The translations under genes and the position numbers were made by a program. A DNA stretch of 64,000 nt from contig JAUMIR010000003.1 of the NCBI GenBank assembly GCA_030847615.1, positions 336,355,756 through 336,419,755 of the forward strand. The letters run 5' to 3'. The DNA is from Gambelia wislizenii. Taxonomy: Eukaryota; Chordata; Lepidosauria; Squamata; Crotaphytidae. Position 1 is the stretch's first letter. The number at the start of each line of letters is the position of its first letter. This document shows, piece by piece, positions 57,502 through 64,000 of the stretch. A model generated the notes under the pieces. The model did not search any database. It was not told where the DNA came from and saw only the letters and a list, made by a program, of their open reading frames with translations.

Positions 57502-57924
57502 TTGCAGGCATTAGAATGGAGGGTGACATCAGATCAGGTTCCTCTTAAGGTTCAGAAAGGCAGCAATGCATCTAATATACCTAGTGCTGTTCATGTTATT
57601 GCTGAAATTCCGTCTCAGTTGTCTGCTTTAGAATGCAGGGATCTTAGGTCTGTTGAATCAGATGTGAATCAAGGGCAAACTGCTGTACCATCTGAAGTTC
57701 CTGAGGCTGAGAAACCAGGACCCTGTGCACAACAAACTGGCAGAAGTTATCCTCAACAAGTACTAGTTTTTGGGCAAAACTGGCCTTTTCAGGGTGATCC
57801 ACCAGAGACAAGTTTTATGGGAAATTCAAGCAGAAACTTCTTGGGATATCCTATCTATAGCAGGATTCCTTATGAGTTTGTGCCTTACAAAGGACTTCCT
57901 TATGAGGAACAAACTCTGCTTTAG
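57502..57924 (+). pseudogene. Open segment of unknown identity, possible Gag remnant
   Basis: A 140-codon open stretch starts MQALEWRVTSDQVPLKVQKG and ends PYEFVPYKGLPYEEQTLL. I do not recognise it. It lies directly upstream of the decayed Ngaro RT, where Gag or the Gag-RT spacer would be, and has no zinc finger or transmembrane segment. With flanking stops and no splice context it is more likely a retroelement remnant than a host exon. Confidence 0.35.
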
Positions 57925-58991
57925 GTAATGATAAAGAGAAATTAAGGAAGTGGAAAAATGAGAGGCTATGGGTTTGTCTGGTTACCTTATCTTTACAGGT
58001 GTGGTTGTTAAAGCTCAGCCTTGACATGGTTTTTTTTTCCTTTTTACTTTTCAAGCTCTTTGCTGGGATCAGATTCAGCTGCAGTTTTAGCTTTAGATGC
58101 AAATTACAACTCCTACAGGCCCAATCAGAGATATAGACCAATAGTGGGCACTTAGTTTGTTTCAAGTTAGCTCTAGTCACTGCACTCATGTGGGGTAGGC
58201 AGTTCAACCTTGCTTGCTTTGCTAGGAATTTAGTTCCCAAGGTCCATGTTCTTGACACCCATGCAAGTATAAGCATGAGTGTTTGATCTGTGCAGGGAGC
58301 CACTTTTTGCCGCATGTGCAAAGGAGAAGCAAAAGAGCTCTGGTGTGGAACAACATGGCAACAAGGAAGATGCTTTCTACTGGAACAGGGCCCCAGTCCA
58401 ATTTATTTGCCTGAGTTGGCTAGTTTTATTGAAGTGATCTCCTATACTCCCAGAGAATAAATCTTTTAGATGGACTTAAGTTTGGATTCTGGATTTCATA
58501 TGAGGGAATTTTGGTGCCCTTATAAGATGTCAAATTTACATTCAGTTCATGGGATGGAGAATGTTGTCATGAAGATAGAGAAGGAGAGGAATGAAGATAA
58601 GGTTTAAGACCCCCTTTTAGCTCTTCTCATTTCCAATCTAAAAGAATTACCGCTTGGAGGCAGATGAATTCAGACTCATATATCACCTCTTCTACCCTAA
58701 AGGAGACTAAGTGAATGATCCCTACTTATTGAGTTCTGCAGTTCAACACACAAAATTTGACCAACCATGGTGCAAGGGTGTGGGATTGGAGCTGAGCTAG
58801 CAAAATGTGTCATGGCTTGCTTCCTGTTCGTCCTTTGGATTTTCAGTTATTAGGTTTCTGTTTGGGGTGCTCAATGTCCTGTGCTGCATTTGAATGTTTA
58901 ACATTGGATGGGCATTGACAGAAAAATCAGGGTTTTATTCAGTTGTTCATTATCTACTTGATTTCTTACTTCCTGGGCTTGCTGGTCATAC

Positions 58992-59347
58992 ACACCGGCA
59001 GGTATAGCTCCATCATGCCTTGGCCCAGCAGCTGAGGAAAGACCCTCCCTCCATCCCAACTACAAATGTTGTAGCCTCTTTCCTGGGAGAGAAGAATAGA
59101 CAGACACAAGTCCATTTTGCCTATGACCAGCAACTGATGAAAAGCCCTCTCTCCATCCCAACTACCACTGCTGTGGCCGCAGAGAGAGAGAACAGCATCC
59201 ACTGGACTTAATCATCTCCTCTACTGCTATCCTGTTTTCCTTGTGTGTCGTGTCTTTTTAGACTGTAAGCCTGAGGGCAAGGAACTGTCAAATTAACAAT
59301 TGCAAACCGGTCATGGCACTATATAAATTCATGATGATGATGATGAT
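58992..59347 (+). mobile_element. SINE/LINE-tail insertion in the Ngaro remnant
   Basis: An insertion separates the two halves of the RT palm/thumb region. It ends TTTAGACTGTAAGCCTGAGG, then GGCACTATATAAATTCATGA with a (GAT)n tail, the usual 3' end of an old reptile SINE or L2/CR1-like LINE. Its first part contains a near-duplicate block (CTCCATCCCAACTAC at about 59048 and 59151). Confidence 0.55.
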
Positions 59348-59448
59348 AGGCAATGTAAAAAGCTGATGCAGGATTTTGTGTGGTTAATGAATAGATTGCA
59401 CATGCTCTTGGTACATGAAAAAAGACAGTCCTGCAGTTAAGCTTATGT

Positions 59449-59676
59449 GAAGTCGAAGGCTTTCACGGCTGGCATCCATAGATTTTCCTTGGGTTTTTTT
59501 CCAGGCTGTGAGGCCGTGTTCTGGAATAGTTTCTTTCTGATGTTTTGCCTGCATCTGTGGCTGGCATCTTCAGAGAATCTTCTGAAGATGCCAGCCACAT
59601 ATGCAGGTGAAACGTCAGAAAGAAACTATTCCAGAATACAGCCTCACAGTCCAGAAAAAAACCAAGGAAAATCTAT
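59449..59676. mobile_element. Palindromic insertion with 14-bp target duplication (Penelope-like, tentative)
   Basis: A 228-bp insertion has two arms of about 93 bp that are near-perfect inverted copies around a centre at about 59577 (left ends GCTGGCATCTTCAG, right begins CTGAAGATGCCAGCC). It is flanked by exact AGTTAAGCTTATGT at 59435-59448 and 59677-59690. Removing it brings the Ngaro remnant's KTVLQ block next to FLGVGLD. The same sequence is at about 41160-41260. Confidence 0.75.
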
Positions 59677-60665
59677 AGTTAAGCTTATGTTTTTAGGAGT
59701 GGGACTGGATTTGGTTCAGCAGTGTTGTAGGCTACCTGAAGACAAATTGATGGATATGAAGGCAAAAGTGTTTGAGGCAAGAACTAGAAATGGCACTTAA
59801 AGAACTTAAGAAGCTGGTTGAACATTTTAATTTTTGTAAAGTTACTGTTCCAGGCAGAGAGTTTTTGAAACACCTAGGTGAAGCTAGGTGGGATTGAGAA
59901 CCAGAATCATCAGTTAAGATACTAGGGATATGAAAAATGATTTATTAGATTGGAAAACATTTTTGAGAACATTTAATGGTGTATCATTTTGAAGAGTAAA
60001 CAAATGGTTTACAGCCCAGCTTCAAATAATTTGGATGCTTCAGGGACTTCTGATTTTGGTCTATATTTTTGAAGGCATTGGTATGCTAGTGATTGGCCAG
60101 AGGAATGGAGACAGAGGACTTACCAAGGACCTCACATTCCTTGTATTCTTTCCAAGACCAATAACTGTCTTTTCCCCTTGACATGGGAATTGTGTAACTC
60201 TGCAATTCACTTTTGCTGCAAAAATATGGCACCTATTCAGGTTATTAACTCTTTAACATCTAGGTCTAAGAGGGCTATGCAGCTGATGTGAGTCTTCACC
60301 TTACAATGCTTACAATATAAAACCTTGTTCCTAGCTAAGCACATTCTTGGTGTAAATAATGGCACTGTTGATGCTCTGTCCTGCAAACAGATGCAGAATT
60401 TTTTTGCAGTTGGATCCCAATGCCAAAGGTGTGGAGTTATGGATGTTTGGAGGGATGAAACTCAAAGGCCTATGGCTTTTGCTGACAGCATTTCCTTTCA
60501 TTAATGCTTGAGGAGAAGGTTGGTCCCCCTCTGAAGTTCTTGTCATTCCACTTGGGTGGAATCTTACAGGCATCGGAAGATATGCATGAGACAAAGAGAT
60601 GTCGGCCTTCTGCGCAGCTGAGTTGGTCAGCTATTTTGCCCATGCAGGTAGGGAGGGGAATCATA

Positions 60666-61972
60666 TAGTTGTCCCCTCACATTCGCAGGGGTTAGGGCCG
60701 CAAGACCCCTGCAAATGTGAAAAAAACGTGAATAAACTCTCCGCCTTCCCCCTAGGGATTGCTGTGCCTTTGTTCCCTGGGGGTGGGGGGAGCCAAAGCC
60801 CAGGCAAGCCACCGACCGAAAAGCCACTGTTTAAACTAATTCTGTTCAACCCCCTTCCCTGGTTTCTCACCTGCTTTTCGGGCACCGGTGGCTTCCCTGG
60901 GCTTCAAATTATCCCTACATACCTGTGTGTGTGTGTGAAGAGAAGCCATTTAAACAGTGGTAAGCCGCTGGCGACAGCACGCAAAAACCCACTGTTTAAA
61001 CCAATTCTGTTCTCTTTGTAAGCCCGATTGCTGGTTTGACAGGGACAGGCAGGCAGTGGGGAGGGCAGTGACGGGGCTTTGTAAGCCCTGCTGCCACTTT
61101 GACAGGGGCAGGGGTGGTGGTGAGAGTGCTTTGTAAGCCCCGTAACCACTTTAGCAAGGGTAGAGAAGTTATTCACAGTTTTTTCATTTTTGCGGTGGTG
61201 CTCTGCCAGGAACCCCAGTGGTGGTGCTCCTCCTGGAACCCCAACCCTGGTTTCTCAGCGGCTTTTTGGGAGCCAGCACCACCGGCTTCCCTGGGCTTCA
61301 AATTACTCCCACATCCCTGGGGAGGGGTGAAGAGAAGCCATTTAAACAGCAGCAAGCCACTGCCGCCGGCGCCTGAAAAGCCGCTGAGAAACCAGGGAAG
61401 GGGGATGAACAGAATCAGTTTAAACAACAGCTTTTTTGGCAGCAGCGGCATGCCGCTATTTAAACAGCTTCTTTTCAGCCCCCCAGGCACGTGGGGGTAA
61501 TTTGAAGCCCAGGCAAGCTGCTGCCTCCTCCTTTCCTTTCCCACCGCAACCGAAAGCGACCGCTTTCAGTGGTTCCTGGGGCTTCAGTCTGGTTGGGGCG
61601 GGAAAGGCAAGCCCCAAGACTAGCCACGTTTGGCACGGCCATTCCTCAGGGTTCAGTGCAGTGGGGGGGGGAGGCAAGTCTGGGGAATGCCGCAGGTTCT
61701 AGGCAAAGCTGCGGAATGCATGGCATTCCTTGGGCTTGGCCTCCCCCTCCCAAACAGAACACCACCATACTGCCGGGCCTCTGCTGGTGTGTTCGCCATG
61801 CCACCGCCACCATGCCTCCACCGCTGAGCAGTTGGAGGCTCAGCGGCTTTGCAGCGAACGCAGGGCTTTCCTCTGGTTTGGCTCCACCCCCCAACACGTT
61901 TCCTGAGGGGGGGAGCCAGGATTTCCGCGAATAAGCAGAACTGCAAAAGTCATGAATGTGGAGGGACAACTG
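60666..61972. mobile_element. 1.3-kb GC-rich Tigger/pogo-like nonautonomous transposon
   Basis: Termini TAGTTGTCCCCTCACATTCG (left) and the complement of CGTGAATGTGGAGGGACAACTG-type sequence (right, ATGAATGTGGAGGGACAACTG) are inverted. TA flanks at 60664-60665 and 61973-61974. The interior is GC-rich with many internal repeats (AAGCCATTTAAACAG-like and TCTGTTCA/CCCTTCCCTGGTTTCTCA in both orientations). Several long open frames are composition artefacts; no transposase is recognisable. It lies inside the Ngaro remnant. Confidence 0.75.
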
Positions 61973-62309
61973 TATTCATCCATCTGTTGAGAGCAACACA
62001 TTATTTTTACAGGATGTGCAGCACAGCTTGAGGGCATTCTTTAATGGCTTTGTGGAAAAAAGGAACTAAGCAGAGGCTTGCTCCTTTCTGTGCAGACTAA
62101 TGTAAGAAAAGGTATCCTTAGTGAGCAACCACAGACATCTCCTGCTGCATGAGGGTCCTCTGGACTTACCCTTTGGGGTCCTGTGACTTGGAGTGGAGAA
62201 GAGTACAACCTTTGGGGCTGAACTTAAGTAGCTTTCACCTTTAGGGTTTGGGGCTTTATGGGGATGTCAGCATGTATATACTTCCTGAGAATAGGCTAGT
62301 AACATGTGG

Positions 62310-63340
62310 CCTAGACAATGTGACTGTTAGGTGGATTTGTAATTGGTTGACCGACCAAACCCAAAGGGTAGTCAACAATGGCTCCTCTTCATCCTGGAGA
62401 GAAGTACTAGCAGGATGCCAAAGGTTTCTGTCCTGGGCTCAGTGCTATTCAACATCTTTATCAATGACTTGGATGATGATAGAGGCCATGCTTATCAAGT
62501 TTACAGATGACACCAAATTAGGAGGGGTAGCTAATACCCCAGAGGACAGGATCAGAATTCAAAATGACCTGAACAGATTAGAAAGCTGGACCAAAACTAA
62601 CAAAATGAATTTCAACAGGGAGAAATGTAGGATACAACATTTAGACACTAAAAATGAAATGCACTGATATAGGATGGGTGATACCTGGCTTGATAGCAGT
62701 ACGTGCAAAAGGGATCAAGGAGTCTTAGTGGATCACAAGCTGAACATGAGTCAGCAGTGTGATGCAGCAGCTAAAAAAAGCCAATGTGATTCTAGGCTGC
62801 ATCAATGGGAGTATAGTGTCTAGATCAAGGGAAGTAAGTAATAGTGCCATTCTGTTCTGCTTTGGTCAGACCTCACCTGGATTACTGTGTCCAGTTCTGG
62901 AAACCACAATTCAAGAAGGATATGGACAAGCTGGAACGTGTCCAGAGGAGGGCAACCAAAATTGTAAAAGTTCTGGAATCCATGCCCTATGAGGAGTGAC
63001 TTAGGGAGCTGGGTTTATTTGGCCTGAACAAGAGAAGGTTAAGAGGTGACATGATAGCTACGTTTAAATATTTGAAGGGATGTCATACTGAGGATGGAGC
63101 AAGCTTGTTTTCTCCTGTGCTCCAGAAACTAGGACACAGAGCAATGGACTGAAACTACAGGAAAAGAGATTCCACCTAAACATTAGGAAGAATTTCCTGA
63201 TGATAAGAGCTGTTTGATAGTGGAATGTGCTGCCTTGGAGTGTGGTGGAGTCTCCTTCTTTGGAGGTTTTGAGGAAATACCACATTTCCAGTGAGGTGAT
63301 CAAGAGTCAAAGACAGCTCAGCCAACTGACCAAAACAAAA
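62310..63340 (+). mobile_element. CR1 LINE, 5'-truncated and decayed
   Basis: The plus strand encodes degraded CR1 ORF2: FNIFINDLDD, then LIKFTDDTKLGGVANTPEDR (the FADD catalytic block appears as FTDD), IQNDLNRLESWTKTNKMNFN REK, DHKLNMSQQCDAAAKKANV, and [20 protein letters not shown]. Frameshifts lie between blocks. The normal CR1 order is kept up to the 3' end near 63340. Confidence 0.88.
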
Positions 63341-63857
63341 GCAAAGGTAAAAGAATATGCATAGTTTAACTACTATAATTGATAATATATTACTTTTTAA
63401 TCAATTAAAAAAAAATCAAGATGTGGCTTTTGCCTTCATTATTTACTCTTACCCCTTCTCAAGACACACCTTGCAGAAAGAAATTTAGTGACTCAATGAC
63501 CCATACATGAAGAATGTTTAAACTGGAATTTTCTTTTTATTTGTTAGGGGTTTTACCCATATCCTTCCTGATCCATAGTGCTATATGGGTAAAGGCTATG
63601 GCTATCTCTGTTCATATGTGAGTTTCAAACCAATCATGCAACCATCCACAAAATACAGTAAATCAAACCTCCCTCCCCCGAAAAGTAAATAGAAGTACTG
63701 ACAGAAACATTGCTTAGCCAGGATTGCCATACCCTAGAGTTCCCAATTCAAAAACCAAATTTGCATATTTTTATTTTGCAATTTAATTTCTGTTATGTGC
63801 AAATTAAGCACATTGATTGTTGCACTGTTTCTCTGCCACTATGTTTCAGTGCTGGCA

Positions 63858-63899
<42 letters not shown>

Positions 63900-64000
63900 G
63901 TAAACACTGATCTGAGACAAACAGGATAGCATAATGGTTAGAGTGCTAGACTTGGAATAGTAAGAGCCAAATTCAAAGTTCTGTTCAATCAGAAAGCTTA
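63341..64000. other. Intronic DNA with a (TA)n run and the start of a SINE
   Basis: 63860-63892 is a pure (TA)n microsatellite. From about 63922, GGATAGCATAATGGTTAGAG then TGCTAGACTTGG resembles the box A end of a tRNA-derived SINE that decays or is cut by the window end. Nothing else was recognised. Confidence 0.5.

Larger units (their letters stand above)
57420..62280 (+). mobile_element. Decayed Ngaro-like retrotransposon with nested insertions
   Basis: Plus-strand remnants align in order with the intact Ngaro protein at 1033-2832. FRLIYHLFYPKG at about 58665 matches FRLIHHLSYPKG. VVHYLLDFL at about 58944 matches the HYLDDF active site, with the first catalytic Asp changed to Leu. FLGVGLDLVQQCCRLPEDKL at about 59692 matches YLGITLDS...RLPPDKL. 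LRTFNGVSF, KDLTFLVFF and a VDALS stretch (59960-60390) match RNase H. Stops and frameshifts are frequent. Insertions are at about 58992-59347, 59449-59676 and 60666-61972. The 5' and 3' limits, and any recombinase after 61975, are uncertain. Confidence 0.75.

Noticed and set aside
58321..58660. Possible host exon between the unidentified open segment and the RT remnant
   Set aside because: Frames are interrupted by stops, and the order fits a decayed Gag-RT spacer of the Ngaro remnant.
59574..59640. CTGAAGA ... GAAA pattern resembling a hammerhead ribozyme core, in the Penelope-like arm (also at about 41165)
   Set aside because: Stem II can be drawn only with an extra unpaired U next to the core, and no partner for stem III or the conserved UH follows. 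Not supported without a covariance-model search.
60599..61969. Long overlapping open frames in the GC-rich block
   Set aside because: They lie within a nonautonomous Tigger-like element and are open on both strands through base composition.

Overview
This looks like a window of vertebrate nuclear DNA, most likely from a squamate reptile (lizard or snake). The evidence is a host gene broken into short exons by kilobase introns, and a repeat mix typical of squamates: a BovB/RTE LINE with SINEs sharing its tail, CR1 and L1 fragments, 5S-rRNA-derived and tRNA-derived SINEs, hAT and Tigger-like MITEs, a Tc1-like transposon and several tyrosine-recombinase (YR) retrotransposons. There are no bacterial, phage or CRISPR features.

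The one host gene I can identify is B3GLCT (beta-1,3-glucosyltransferase), on the minus strand. Its last five coding exons are at 49355-49468, 35930-36029, 25789-25908, 24600-24744 and 15529-15690. All have canonical GT/AG borders and consistent phases, and together they give 641 nt (about 213 codons) covering the C-terminal glucosyltransferase domain. This includes the VDDDT metal-binding motif and a terminal REDL ER-retrieval-like tail. Upstream exons were not found and probably lie beyond position 64000. A probable 3'UTR follows the stop codon down to about 13.5 kb.

Layout: (i) 1 to about 5650: a GC-rich, apparently intact Ngaro-type YR retrotransposon on the minus strand, with Gag, RT/RNase H and tyrosine recombinase ORFs and a recognisable promoter; its 3' end is cut by the window edge. 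(ii) 5.65-13.5 kb: AT-rich intergenic DNA downstream of B3GLCT with MITEs and CR1 tails. (iii) 13.5-49.5 kb: B3GLCT exons and introns, with solo LTRs, a Tc1-like element, two internally deleted DIRS1-type elements (one carrying an LTR inside its recombinase), an L1, 5S-derived SINEs, three copies of one non-LTR family, and a BovB/RTE element that received three later insertions. (iv) 49.5-64 kb: a further intron with a decayed Ngaro relative (about 57.4-62.3 kb) that was itself hit by a palindromic Penelope-like insertion, a SINE-like insertion and a 1.3-kb Tigger-like element, followed by a CR1 remnant.

The most interesting points are the intact Ngaro element with its promoter, the presence of both Ngaro and DIRS1 lineages at one locus, consensus splice-donor motifs in the DIRS1 terminal repeats in the same sense as the gene, and a nested-insertion chronology that can be read from exact target-site duplications. 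All family names rest on recognition by eye, without database searches.
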